A stretch of 64,000 nucleotides of DNA, taken from Trichoplax adhaerens (taxonomy: Eukaryota > Placozoa > Uniplacotomia > Trichoplacea > Trichoplacidae). This document shows positions 35,060-54,000 of this stretch, in pieces. The DNA is taken from positions 3,864,008-3,928,007 of the forward strand of contig NW_002060943.1 of the NCBI RefSeq assembly GCF_000150275.1, given 5' to 3'. The notes beneath the pieces are model-generated. The model had not been told where the DNA came from, ran no database searches, and worked only from the letters and a program-made list of their open reading frames with translations. Made by a program: the position numbers and the translations under genes. How positions within the stretch are numbered: the stretch's first letter is position 1; every line of letters starts with the position of its first letter.

Positions 35060-35887
35060 ATGTCAAATCGTGGTGAAGAAATGCCCAGCGAAGATGCCTC
35101 GGCTAAGGTCTCTGACGTAGAATACGACAAGAGGGGCTTACCAAGATTAACACCGCAAGAAGAAGCCGTACTGCGTGAATGTCGTAGCCATTCACTCTAT
35201 TACCGTGGTATTCCTCTAGGAATAATTTCTGTGGTAATTACCAGACGTGCAGCCGCGTCGTCGCCCCATATTCATCGTTGGAGAGCATTTTACTACGTTG
35301 GAATTTTTGGCTTAAGTCTGTTAACGGGAATAGCATCTTATAGACGTCAGTGTATGGCAAAAATATTACAATTGGAAAATTCTCCTTTAGCTGACCGATT
35401 AAAAGAACAATTGAAAGGTCACAGCCCATACCAGCGATTACATCAGTGGCAGCAACATCAACAAGATCAAAATAATCAAGCAACTTTGCAACAAGGGGGA
35501 CAGCCAGTTGGTAGCCTATCTCCTCGTTCAACGTCGTCCTTCGACAGCAACAGAGAGAATTATAAAGATCGTGAAGAGCTACCAGCCTTTCGGAATAAGC
35601 CCTATGATGACCTTAAACTAGGTACGAATACTACTTCTACTTCAGCGCAAGCCGCACCACTAGCAATCTGGGACGACGATGAAAAACCTGATCGACGCCA
35701 GCAGGTTTCTTATAGCGATTTGCGTCAGCAAAACCGAACTCGTTGGGCAGAAAATGATGATAGAAAACAGCGAGGTGTTCCTGAAAGTATGGATAAAAAT
35801 AGCGGTAGTTCTTCGATGCAAGGGAAACAGGATGGCTTTCGAAAGCCCGTAAGGACTAATAAGTATGGTGACCCAATCGATGAATAA
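35060..35887 (+). CDS. OCIAD1: OCIA domain-containing protein 1
   Basis: An intronless frame of 275 aa from the ATG at 35060; the frame is open three codons 5' but without ATG. OCIAD1 is a small two-pass membrane protein of endosomes and mitochondria, linked in animals to stem-cell state, signalling and respiratory complex assembly. The OCIA domain is at about residues 29-120: LTPQEEAVLREC, a first hydrophobic segment (about 50-62), a second (about 77-93), then 'CMAKILQLENSPLADRL', which matches the family's 'C...KLENSPLGE'. The C-terminal part is low-complexity and Gln/Ser-rich, but keeps two family marks: 'VSYSDLRQQNR' near 219 and the C-terminal 'NKYGDPIDE'. It is somewhat longer than the human protein (about 245 aa) because of the Gln-rich linker. 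It is divergent from the ZFAND2 gene. Confidence 0.93.
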   Translation: MSNRGEEMPSEDASAKVSDVEYDKRGLPRLTPQEEAVLRECRSHSLYYRGIPLGIISVVITRRAAASSPHIHRWRAFYYVGIFGLSLLTGIASYRRQCMAKILQLENSPLADRLKEQLKGHSPYQRLHQWQQHQQDQNNQATLQQGGQPVGSLSPRSTSSFDSNRENYKDREELPAFRNKPYDDLKLGTNTTSTSAQAAPLAIWDDDEKPDRRQQVSYSDLRQQNRTRWAENDDRKQRGVPESMDKNSGSSSMQGKQDGFRKPVRTNKYGDPIDE

Positions 35888-37134
35888 TAATAATTAATAA
35901 TTATTAGTGCTGTAGATTGATCAGAAATGTTGTGCAGTAATAATGCAAATCAAGTGTCAACTTGTTCCATGGCCTAAATAGCAAAATGTTGTCGTTTGTG
36001 ATAGTACAACTATTTTTTGCAACTGTACTCCAATCTCTGTTGTATATTTCGTATCTTCAACTAAAATTCATAAATTACGACCCGATTGAGAGGTCTCAAC
36101 ATCTATGTACGCATGTTTAGAGTTAAAATAATAATTTCCAAAAAGAGATTTGAGCTACAGCTTTAAAATTATCCTTCATACACTGTCGATGCAGCATGCT
36201 TTAATTAACCACATATACAACAACAGTGATTCGTATAGGCCAATGAGCAGTGACTGAAGCTTAAAATCTTTATGATATTGCCTGTAGTAATTTTTTAAAT
36301 GCGCTTAATAATGCAATACTTGTCGTATGAATTAGCAAGTAGATTACATGTTCTCTGCAATTTACATGTCCAGTTTTAAATTGATCATGCGTGCAGTACA
36401 GTATGTTCTGATGTATAAATGATATAATGTACGATACCAATACCGGATATGGAAAACTACACCTTGACCTTATATCGCAAATATTTAGTAATCTTCAGAC
36501 TGTAAAGATGTGGTAACTCGAGGGATTGAATCCTTAAAAGTGGTTATGGAAATTAATAGTCACTGATCAAGATTACTGAATGTAAATTGCGCTTTTTCAA
36601 AAGGATGTAGTGTATTGTTATGATCGCAATATCCAGGCTGCAAGCTCACACATCGCAGTGAATAAATAGTGTTGCAGTAGCAATCGTAATAGGACAAATA
36701 ATTTCCATCACTATTAACGCAGATAAGGTTCGATCAATGACCTACAACAATGGTGCTTGGAAGAAAGCAATTCGCAGTAAAACCGAATCATAAAATCATG
36801 TATTGATCATACCCAGAAAGCGTATGTATGATTTATTTTATGTTGTCGCAATTAAAAGATATTTAATATACTGTTGAAGCCAGCAACTTAGGGCTCCGGG
36901 AGCCCACAGCAACTTGACAAAAAATGTCTATTAGAAGAGTGTAACTGCATGTGATATCAGTTGCAGAGCGAAAACATCACATATGTCTAGAAAAAAGCAG
37001 TAAAATGAAATTACCCTTACCTAATCATGCTAAATACCGCTAAAAAAATGTACCTTCAAATCAATTGCTATAACATGATTGAGTACTATTGTTATATTGA
37101 TTTAAACGGGTATGTTCTGCAAAGAGTATATTTA
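35888..37134. other. Spacer between convergent OCIAD1 and IDH1
   Basis: Contains the 3' ends of two convergent genes and about 1.2 kb of AT-rich DNA. The reverse complement of 37129-37134 gives AATAAA immediately 3' of the IDH1 stop, a possible poly(A) signal. No gene was seen. Confidence 0.6.
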
Positions 37135-42640
<5,506 letters not shown>

Positions 42641-42889
42641 TTTTTCGATTTTTCAGCACGCGCTCGTTATCAATACAAAGAATCGTAAAATACAACGTTC
42701 AGTACACAGCAATTGGCTATTGTAGCGTGTGGCTTGTATGAAGCTTGATTGACTTGACCCTTGTCTTTAATACACGGCGAAGGTTACATCATTACAAAGC
42801 ACAGTATGTCGCAGGGTACACTCCTACTATGCTCCTACTCGCCTCCTATTGTAAAAAAATTGAAACAATTTACTATCTGATGCTCAACC

Positions 42890-43850
42890 AATCAAACCGA
42901 CTGACAGCACAGTACAATACGGTACTGGTTTTACTACAGTAGTAATACTGTATTGATACGCTTGCGTACTACGAGGCACGAAACTTGACCTGCATGGAAC
43001 TCAGTCTACTGTACAGTACGACGTGCTTAACCCGATGCGTCATATTCGCGATTCGGCTTCCATATTCATCGTACTGTACTGCGTACAGTGTACAGTACAA
43101 CACCCGTGTTTTGCCACTTTTGTAGATCTACTCTACGCAATCCCAAGACAATTTAGGAACAAGCTCAAGCAAAGTTTTTACTTTTGGGTGCCATTAATAG
43201 AGGTCTGAAAATACAGCAATATGCAAATATCATCCACGACTTCAATTTAAAACTACTGTATATTTGGTTTCACCTCTTTTAAACAGAGGTCATTGATGAT
43301 ACCGCAAATTCCTCCTCAAAATATGCAGAAACAGCCTACAATAATAAATAAATACAGTACGGTACGGTACAGTACAGTACCAGTACAGTGTACAGTGTAC
43401 AGTTTGTAGAAGAACCCACGGTACACTCTACTGTACATTGTACACAATGAAACCCCCCTCTAGCCGTGACCCCTGTGGCCCTTCCCATCCCAAAATGACT
43501 CAACTAATGTGCTGTAGTACTGTACTGTACTGTACAGTAGAATCGGTACCTACAGTACAGTACCGTACTATACTGTATACTGTACTGTACTGTACAGTGT
43601 ACAGTAGTACTGTACTGTACTGTACTGTACAGTATACTGTACGGTCCCGGTACGGTACTTCTAATCTCAAGTTGTGAATGAAGTACTGTACAGTACTGTT
43701 GACACGTACACATTGTCCGTCTGTCGTACTGTATAGTCAGGGACTCCGGAGACTAATACTGTACTGTACACTGTACGTACAGTACAGTACTGTTACTGTA
43801 CTGTAGAGTGTACAGTACATTACATTGTACATTGTACAGTACAATGGAAA
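42890..43850. repeat. Block of palindromic (TACAG)n/(CTGTA)n repeats
   Basis: Dense runs of the pentamer TACAG and its complement CTGTA, often switching strand so that 'gtactgtacagtac' palindromes form. The densest parts are about 43355-43450, 43510-43650 and 43760-43850, with lighter runs at 42900-42930 and 43010-43100. The block fills the shared upstream region of IDH1 (start 42640, minus) and the BET1-type SNARE (start 43908, plus). Open frames across it simply reflect repeat translation. It could form hairpins. Confidence 0.9.
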
Positions 43851-43907
43851 AAGACTGTTGGCCTTGAGCAGCTCTGAAGACCAACAGCGCATGTTCATAA
43901 GTTTTCA

Positions 43908-44782
43908 ATGACATCAGAAAATATGGCTGCCAACAATGGATGGTCTTCAAGAAGTAAGTATCCCTTGAAGAAATAGCCAAAAGTTAAAATTAAAACTATT
44001 ATCTGATTTCATTACTTTTTTTAACTCTTAAATATAAGGACCTATGAAAGGTGGCAATTTTACTGAAGCGGATAGGATGCTAGAAGAAGAAAATGATAGA
44101 CAAATTGCTGGATTAGCTGGCAAAGTATCTCAACTAAAATCAGTTAGTACACATACGTAGTAGACAGGAAATTGTCACAAGATGATTTACAATTGCTCAT
44201 TGGAAAGAATAATCTTAATGATATCAATATAAATAGAAAGATGTTACCAGCATTAAAAGCAACTTAGTCTTCTCTATATCTCTACTAACTGTACTTGTTA
44301 TAATAACTTTTAATTATATCTTTCCAAGCTAACTGTTGATATAGAAGGTGAAGCAAGAAATCATAACCACTATTTAGATGACATGGTATGATAATACAAT
44401 AGTTTTACTCTTTTAATTATCTATCTTAATATTTTTAAATTCACTTTGGGAGTGTTGAGATGCTGAAATTATACATACTTAATGATCAACCAGCTATACC
44501 CGTATCTGGATAACTATAGCTATTGCCAATTACTGTATTTGAATCAATCGATGGATTCAAGTTTCTGATATCTAAGCCAGCACCATATTCTTGACGTATT
44601 TGTTTTTATAGCAAGGAGATTTTGAAGGTACTACTACATTACTGGGTGGTAGTAACAAGAGATTAAAATCAATGGTGTCATCTGCAAGCCAGAATCCAAG
44701 ATTCATGTGTTACTTAATACTCTTTATCGTCGTCATTTTCTTCATTGCCTATTACATGGTGGGACGGGCTATTGCTACCTAA
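43908..44782 (+). CDS. BET1L: BET1/GS15-type Qc-SNARE
   Basis: A tail-anchored Golgi SNARE; BET1 and GS15 (BET1L) act as Qc-SNAREs in ER-Golgi and intra-Golgi fusion. Four exons by phase-keeping joins: 43908-43953, 44039-44142, 44329-44385, 44612-44782, giving 125 aa. Seen in order: a short N-terminus with NNGWSSRR; the SNARE heptads from 'DRMLEEENDRQIAGLAGKVS' through QLKS, LTVDIEGEA, NHYLDDM and GDFEGTTTLL; a basic linker; and a single C-terminal hydrophobic helix (CYLILFIVVIFFIAYYMV) followed by GRAIAT and stop. Alignment with GS15 ('DAEDQNRYLDGM') puts His where the zero-layer Gln should be. BET1 itself is the alternative assignment. It is head-to-head with IDH1. A poly(A) signal AATAAA lies near 44893. 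Confidence 0.88.
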
Positions 44783-47700
44783 AGAGGCCTCTTATACAGT
44801 ACTGTAATTTATAAATCAGCTATTTATTAGCACACAGTGACCAGTGCTGAAAACTATAAGAATGCTGTATATTGATGTTACTAAATAGCTATAATAAACT
44901 TCGTCATAAAAATGATCAATTAATGCATTATAGTTGAATTAAGTATAGATTTAACTTCTAGGGTAGATTGTGAGCTGAATTAAAATTAATGCAAAACCTT
45001 CTACAAAGTTGTGTTTTACGCTAATAAGAGTTGTGAATTAGGATAATATTCCATTATTGCTTCTTTATCACTATTTTAGCTACTGTTATGCTTCATGTAA
45101 GGAAATTAATTATAAAATGTTGGTTGCCTTAAAATATAATTTCACGAAGCTGCGACGGAGCTTTCGAGAATCATTCTCACTGTATCATTTTTGCTAAATT
45201 TATAATATTGTATATTTCGACTGACAAGAATTAATCACAGGCTTTTAATTTTACTTACTAGTAAGTGTACGTAGATGAAGGGTACTCGTATGTAATCTGG
45301 CGACAACACTTATCCGGGATTGAGCTCATGTTCCCCAATTGCTGTAAATATAAATGATAGTATATAGTCAGATGAAACATTACCACAAACTATAAAAAGT
45401 CTAATTTCTTTCATCTCTGTGACCGACAATGTTCGTAAGGAATAAACCTACTACTTTTTATAATTATTTCCTCTATATTCGTATTCAATAAATGCAGCAA
45501 AAATTAGCTGAGATTGTGTCGGTTTACTGTGTTGCGATTCTCTATTGCTATATAAGAGATACAAGCAGTCCACCGTCGGTAGTTATCTTCGCTTTACTTT
45601 AGCGATATTAGATGCCATAATACATTGATTGATTTACAGCAGTGTCACACACCACTAGTGACAAAGTAGTCTACACACGCCAATCCTTGCGGAGAACGCC
45701 ACTTACTAACTTAAAGAGGCGAGATTAGCTATATCACCAAATAATTCAGTTCCAACAACCGAATACTATGGTATAATTATAGCGTCACAGATGATGTAGA
45801 CGAGATAGTCAGAGATTTACTATCATTTATTACTGAAGGAATCTTGGCACCCAAGATTATAGTCTTCACAATTAAATATCAATTGAAAAACCAGTTGACT
45901 ATCTAACCGACTAACGAACTAAAAAGGAATCTTCAGGCATCAGCCTTTTATAGTCTCGTCAGAAACTCCTGGTGCACATAATATAAAAGTATCCTTTTAA
46001 AGTTGTAGGAATTATTATGAATATTGTCACTAAAGACTTCATATAACAAGCAGGTACTTAAATGATCTGATATAACATTTATACAAGACCAAAAGGCCTT
46101 ATTTTTAAAATTTGGTTTCGTGAAAGCCAACAAATTGCTTGAAGATTCTATCCTAAACCTTTCAACTCCTGGATCGACTACTACTTGAATAATAATTTGA
46201 ATTATGAATGTAATTTAATTCAAAATAATATTTGTATCATTTCTAAGGGCTACTACAAGTACCGCTATAACTGACGCTACTGTTTTGAAAGAAATACTAA
46301 AAGTTATATGTAATATATAATAAAAGAATTTACTTGGCAGTGATGCTATTAGTATACTAATCATAAGTAGGGCAAGAACCGCGACACAATCTGAAGTATA
46401 CCATTTCTTTTATGCTGTAGAAACTTAGATTATTTCTAAGTTTGTCATTTTATATGATATCGATACAGCTAATCAAAAATCGATATCTTAATTCATGTAG
46501 ACATTCTCTTGTATTCTGCTAGGCATAGTAATTATAAATTAAAATCTATTAAAAAAGTACAGATAGCCCATTTTCAACTTTCACCAAGAGTTATTAACAA
46601 TTCATGATTTGTAACGGCCCAACTCTACAACGTATAATCCAATAAACTAGACTATGGATTGCAAAATGTATAACTTTGAAAAACAGATTTAATGATCCAT
46701 AGCTAGATAGTGAATTTATTCGTCTCTGACATAGCTATCAGCATTAGTACCATCTCGTATCGATATAAATTTATTCGGTATTACTCTTCGCTAGTGAATA
46801 ACTTATGAGACTACAAATTGATTCTGATACATTCTCAGTCGTTGGTTTATTCTACATTGGCTGAAATTTGGATGTTTGTTTTATTACACAATTGTAGACA
46901 TCAAAAACTATTGATCTCTATCACAACAACTTCTCATACATTAGTATGGCTAAGCCGCTTAGGAATAATTATACTGTACATCCTGCATAAATTTTAATTA
47001 TGTCTTTTATAATACTAACATTAAGAAGATTTTTAAATTAAGAAATAAGAAATTATGACTATTAACTATGTCATTTAATAAGTCTTTATATAGCCTACAA
47101 TAATGAAGATTAATTTTAAAATTGTCGTCATAAATTCATTTATTATATAATTATAGAATAACATGATCAATATTCTACGAAAGATCTCTCTCTAAATTAT
47201 TAAGGAGAGTGAAAGGGATAAAGTAAATCATGTTGCCGTAAAATAGGCAGATTTAGGATTGTATCATAAATGTTGCAATCATGGCTGACTTTGATCATAA
47301 ATTGATGTAGAAATTATATGAGATACTAACAATGCATTTACGCGAAGTATCACGGGCAAGCATTCTATTAAGTTAATAATTTATAAATATTAGTCATTAT
47401 TCGTTTTCATTATACTGTACATACATATTAACGTGCAAAGTTGGCCATTTGAACACCACATATGTCATAGAGAAATTTATTTATGAATGTGCCCAGATTG
47501 TTAATTTGATAGCATAGAGAGAATAATAAGGAGTATAATCATTTCTCCCTTGTGTGTTTAATTAATTGTTATAAGTTCCAGACTAATTTAAAGCGTTGTA
47601 GGGTAATCATTCCATGTTTATACTATCATCAATGTCTCCATAAAGCTTATAAAAACAGTATAGTTCAACAGATTAGCAGAAAACAAGAAAAGATGGACAG

Positions 47701-50700
47701 AATATGATGATTCTTTGCTCTTAAAGTCTATTGTAAATAATTTCTAAATCTTCCTTTACTAATATTATTTGGCTAACTGAGCCAGTACAATTCTACCTTA
47801 GTTTTAAATTCAGTGTTTAACCATATTCTAGTTTCTAAATTTCGTTCTCTAGCTAAAATTTTACAAAACTATTTCAGTCCCTATATTTCATGCTACAAAG
47901 CAATGAAAGTTTATTTCTCTAATTTTAATGGTTAAAGTATCGTTCTAGTCAAAGTGTACGAGAATTTAGATTTTATCATTACTCTACGAAAGTTTAGAAG
48001 GTTTATTATGCAAATTCTATTGTATACTAGATATTTCTATAAAGGAAATATACACCGTCTTTAAATTAGATCATCTAATTATAAGATTCCTTCCTGATTT
48101 ATCACATGTTCTCCCTAATTCCTAAATAATGATAATCTAGTAGTATTGATAATTTTATTCGATTGCTTACTTATTTAACTTAATACGCTATTTAGTGACC
48201 AATTATAGGTTAATAGCGTAATAAATAAATTTTTCTAAGTAGAAACCACCTTTCATTCACTATTTAGGAGTTAAAATTTGGAATTGTAATTTGAATTTTA
48301 AAAATCTATCAATATTAATGCAATGTAGAATGAATCCATTTCAAAACTAGCCCTTTAAATACGATTTATTATAATTCGAGTATAGCTTCAGAAAATATAT
48401 GTAGAATAACGTGATTAGTGTTAAATAAAGAACTATTTATTTTTGTATTCCTAAGCATTTTATCCGTATACATATACCTTATAGAACCTATATCTGTATT
48501 AAAGTTTGTATTTTTAAACAGGCACTGATGAATTCGTGCAATTATCATACTTTACGTTAGGTCTCTTAATTTGTAGTATTCTAGCAGCATGAAACTTGTT
48601 CTTATGCTATTCACTTTCTCTTAATGTTTACCAGTACATCTGTCACCATAAATCTAAGAGAATATCGCTCACTGTAAAATGAAATACACTTAGCTGCATC
48701 TCTCTAATGAGGGAAAAATTTTCTGCAAGGTGCTTGTTGATCATGCTGGTAGCTTTTATAAAATACTATTTTCCATACTGAAAAGCCATTCTTTCAGCAG
48801 TATTCAACGGTGCAATGTTGCAATAGAGAGCAAATAGATGTCATAATATTAAATCAATTATAGACCAATTTCTTGCATAGTTACAAGGCAATAGTGCGAT
48901 TAGTCCCTTCGGAATTATAATAGCGTAATTTTAGTTATCCAACAAACTTTGAAGTTACTATACTACTATCAAAAAATTTATACTAATAATAAATTTCATC
49001 ACTGCTCGATAATTATAATTAATTCATAACAAGTTAAAACTCGTTTAAAAATCTTGCAATTAGTTCTATATCATTCACTTGGCAGCCGTGCCAAAATCCG
49101 TACAAATAAGAACAACAATAAATTAATAAGAACAAGATCCGCCATTCCAATCATGAACTGTACATGTTCGATCAAATCTCAAAACCTTTCAGCCTTAATT
49201 ATTATGAATGCAATATTGCAACCAATAAAATTATCAATTCAACCTCCATCTTCATATTTTAGCTGTAAAAATAGTTAAGCATTCATTTCATTTAGTTTTC
49301 TTAAGAATTCATTAATGTCTTTAATAAGGTATAAAATCGAATCAGATAAACTCAAGCATCTCGAGAAACTAAATAAATTACACGTTTCTATCCTAATATG
49401 ACGTCACGATTGCTTCTGCAATCGATCTTATTGATTGTCTTTCTGTTTAATTTGTCAATTTTTTTCATTTCAATTGAAGTTTGCACAATAAACTTATAGC
49501 AATCTCTATTCAACAAAGCATAAAAAATCGCTACATTGCCTATAATTATAATAAGAATAATCATCAAATTGCACCTATTTCAGTATCCAATAAGTGCTAA
49601 AATTGACTAAATACTCTCTAACTATATATGGAGCCTTAGAGGTCTTACTTTCATATCTGCAAAACTATTTAGATTACAATCGAAACTCTAACGCAAAATT
49701 AGATAAAATTTATTGCTATCTCTGAATATATAGAACATAAGGTAAAAACTAGGTTAGTGTAAATTAAGACTTGAGCTGGCTCTAATAGAGTAACTGTAGA
49801 GAATAATAATCCTTCAAGATTATACTGATAACATCAAATAACCATTAGGGAAGAAGGCGAAGTTGAAGTTCCAATTTAGGCCAATAACAACTATCAAAAT
49901 TAGCATAGACTGGCGCTACACATATTAGTAAGTTTTCAATATCAGCCAAATTAGCTCTTCTTCATTACTACCTTGATTCTATCTTTTTCGTCCGTTATCC
50001 ATGCCATATTCAATTGTTACGACTAAAAACCGATGACTGACAAAACTGAATGATTAGTTCTTTATGTCAATAATTGATTAAGTGATTGAGATCAATTACG
50101 ATATCATTATAATAATCCACTAATCCATCATTATAATGGACTGCCCATCCCCTTTATGCGCACGCTATACAACATCAACAAGTTTGATGATCTGATCATA
50201 TATGTAAATCTATGTATTTCGTAGCCAATAGAAAGCTTAATCATCCAAGTAAATCTAGATTATATTGATATTACCACCCCCATCGAGGCTCTGAAATCAA
50301 CAGTTTAACGAAGCACTTTGCATCGCCAACAGCTCGTTGTGTAGATAAGTGAATTTCTGATTGCAGATCTTAATAAAGAGTGAAAATAGAGCTAAAGGAT
50401 TGAATTTTGGTTCAACCTGAAAGATTGTCCTATATCGTAAGCAATACTGCTATTCTTGATTTACTGTATATCCATCCTTCGAGATTTAATTTATCCAATT
50501 TATAGTTATTCTTAAAACAGTTTACGATTTTACGTTCGCCATTGCAAATTTCTATGGGGATTTATACTGTCAACTCCTTCTTTTCTTCATTTGTCATACT
50601 TTATTTTATATCTCATCTTTACAGCAATTAAATTTCATGCAATCATACTTAGTTGATGTAATTTCTGTCCATCAGTTTTGCTGCATGAAAGAATTAGTAT

Positions 50701-51055
50701 CTTAACTTATCTCCAGATTATTTATTCATCCAATCGCCTATGTTACGTAATTTATCATAATCAAACTAAAACAATAATAGAAGCCTCTTCAGAAAACAGA
50801 TTGTCATAACGTTACTAATAGTTGATCTCACCTTAATAGATGATTACTATTGCAGTTATAGCAAATTTTAGGGAATGCTTACTAGTATAAGCTAAGTCAT
50901 AGAAAACTAGATAATAAAATACACTCTTATCTATAAACTGAAAATGTGAGCTAGCTGCTTTGATTTCGTCTAAACTTTGGCATAAACTATCAACCTAAAA
51001 GCATTATTTTTATGCATCGATTTATAACTAGAATTAATCTGGGTGCAGAAAAGTT
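44783..51055. other. AT-rich spacer between SNARE and RFX genes
   Basis: About 6.3 kb without a supported gene on either strand. Short open frames (45948-46133 on -, 49054-49278 on +) have no domain. A perfect CRE palindrome TGACGTCA is at 49399-49406. Nothing else was seen. Confidence 0.55.
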
Positions 51056-54000
51056 ATGAAAAAAAAAGAACGTCAGGGTAAAATTACGCGGAAATCAAGC
51101 CATGCCTACCGTAATAACAGGCTATCTAATCGCAAACGACGAGGGCATAATGTTGTAGTCATAAAAAAGAACTTTAAAATTTCAAGTACAGGTATGAAAT
51201 CTTTTGCAGCTCGAAATCTTTTAGCCAAGTTTTTTTGCATTAAGAATTACTCCAGCTAATTGAATAAATAGGCCTTGAGAAATTTTACGAAAGGTTAAGA
51301 TGTGCAGTAGAATAATTTATATTTAATTATTAATAACCAATGGTTTACAGTAACTCCTAAAGAAAAAATTTAATGCATTTGAACTTTCGTAGATATTAAA
51401 GACGGTAGATTTAATTCATAGATAACTGCCGTAAATGACTTTTTCTCTAAAACGTACAAAAAAATTATCCCTTTTGCACAACCCTAACCCTAACCCTAAC
51501 ATAGTACGAAAAAATACAACGTACTTAAATTTAAGATAGATTTATTTTATTGAATTTTTATTTCTATTTTCTAATTTGTCGCCCGTTACCTTGTAAATTC
51601 TACTATTCTACTTCCAGAATTTGTGATAGCGTGAAATTCGTTTTCCTATAGTAATGTTATTTTCTTTGCTTATCAACAAATTCAATATGTAGCTTTTTCT
51701 CTCATTTACCTCGTGCCCTTTCTTTCTCTAGTTGTTATCGTTTATATACTTAGCTTCCTTAAGCTGAATCGTATTACAATTTTTTATTCTCATTGCCTTC
51801 TCTTTACTTTAGGCTACATGATATTTTTTATACATTTACGTATTCCGGTGACATTACTCTTTAGGTGTACTGTACTTTATGCAATTTCAGCAAGCAATTA
51901 CTGCCATCAATTTCTGATGGAAGATCGATAATTTCATCGTCATCCTTTTTGTTAACATCACGAATATTCTTTCTCCGTTCTTTTCTATCAATCCTATCAA
52001 TACAATACTGAAGATAAATAAGCTAATTTATTTAGATATCAAATATAACTATTAAGAGTTTATAATAAATGCCTACTAGATTAAGGACATTCTTATGAAA
52101 ATTAATTTTAACCTTATCGTATTTATACAAGTAATATTGTTGACATAAGGTATAAAAACAATAATGCGGCTTTTATTGTTTTGAAATTAGAAGAAAATGA
52201 TATCCTACAGTATATCGATTACGATTACATAAGATCTATTAAGTGGATTATACCTATTCTGAAGAATTAAAAGATGTTAATAATTTATTTATAATCTCCA
52301 TGCATATCAGCCATTTCTCTTCTTAAGGTTAACGTTACTTTAACGTCACCGAAAAAATAGCATAGACTAACATTAATATTGTATTCTCTAATGATGTTTG
52401 TAGCGCATCGGTAGACCTTAAAATGTAAAATAATGATCTAAACAAGTGCTTGACCGTTAATTTGGATATGATTTATTTTTTAACGTCGTATAATTTTTAT
52501 ATATTTCATTAACCGTCCAGGGCAAATCGCTACATATCCTGATCAATCGCCATTGGATAACAAGCCGATTCATCAGCAAGAAAAGATGACTGTAGGGCAG
52601 AATAAAATCCTAGATAAAACACTGCAAAAGTGCCGCAATATTGAAATTATTAAATGGTAGCTAACCATTTGACTTTGATTTATTTCACGCATAGAAATTT
52701 AAGTTTGTAATTTTTTCCTTTAAATATACCAGTCTACTTACAGTCGTGTGCATCCGCATATACCTTAGATGAAATAGCTTATAAAAACTTGTTTAATATA
52801 TGGATTAGCTCCTATTGCTACTCAATTGTAATAATTACTATATTTCCTTGTAACAGGTTAGATGAAAACTATACCGTTAATGAAGGTGTTTGTATGCCGC
52901 GATGTATACTTTACGGTCATTATTTGGAGTTTTGTCGAGCTAGAAATGTTATAGCCGCCTGCCCAGCTACCTTTGGCAAGGTAAGAATTATTCTTTTTAG
53001 CACACTTTTTTTGTCTATATTCGTATAGCGACGACAGTTGCAGTCCATTCAAATTCTAGCTGGGAAGATTTTTTTTCTGACCCTAACACGACGATCAAGA
53101 CTTACGCGAGTTTTCGGCATAAATTTCACTTTTTGAGGCCTATAGAATTGATATTTTATAGTTTCCTATCCATTACTTGGTTTCTTTCCCCTTTGGCCAA
53201 GCGGGTTATCGTACTTCAATACAATAGTCCTTGAACCTGAACATTTGCAAATTAATCCATAAACATCCGCGATCTTCATTGTTATTATTATCGATGATTT
53301 GTGTACAAATATGCTAATATCCTAAACCACCCTATAATTTAAGAAGTCAATAACATCCAATTGGCCTATATTCTTAATTTCTCTGATTCATTACGTTGAT
53401 ATTTAGACTAGATTGCGTAGCACATTAGTGTTAAAAAAAGGCGGATAGGGGAGGAGATAGTAGATATAAGAGAGGGGGTAGGAATATCATTAAAGAAGAG
53501 GCTCAGAGAATCACAATATATTATTATCACCGAGAGTTAATGTTTCAGCTACTATACTCTAGGTAAATGATGTAAGGTTTAAAACATTTTGTAATGACCA
53601 AAAACTATCTAAAATACATTCCAATCGTTTTATCTAGTACTATCAAGCATTTAAATAATTACCACTTGTACTTGTAGTCAACAATCTTTCAATACAAGAG
53701 TTTTGATGTAATGTATGAAACTATTGCTGTTCTTATTAGAGTAATTATATTTTGATAGGAAAACCAATTATATAGGAGAAAATATTTGTTAATCATTATC
53801 CATCATCATTCATTATGTATTTTTCGATATTTGCCAAATATAACCGTAATTGCAGTAGCAAGAGTCGCAACACTGAACTAATTTAATTAGGAAATAAGTG
53901 CTAAATAAAACTTACAGATGCATTATATTGGAAACGCTAGTCATAAGAGTTACTAATTGCAGTATAATCTATCACTTCCTGCTATAGAGTTATTGCACAG

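Noticed and set aside
43438-43980. Several open frames on both strands between IDH1 and the SNARE gene
   Set aside because: They are translations of the (TACAG)n repeat, giving Tyr/Thr/Val/Cys/Ser-rich low-complexity peptides on every frame.
49399-49406. Second perfect TGACGTCA palindrome
   Set aside because: It is far from any gene start found here, and one such site by chance is expected from window size.
51713-51931. Hydrophobic 72-codon frame resembling a membrane helix pair
   Set aside because: Non-ATG start, T-rich composition alone gives Phe/Leu/Ile-rich translation, and it lies within the likely RFX intron.
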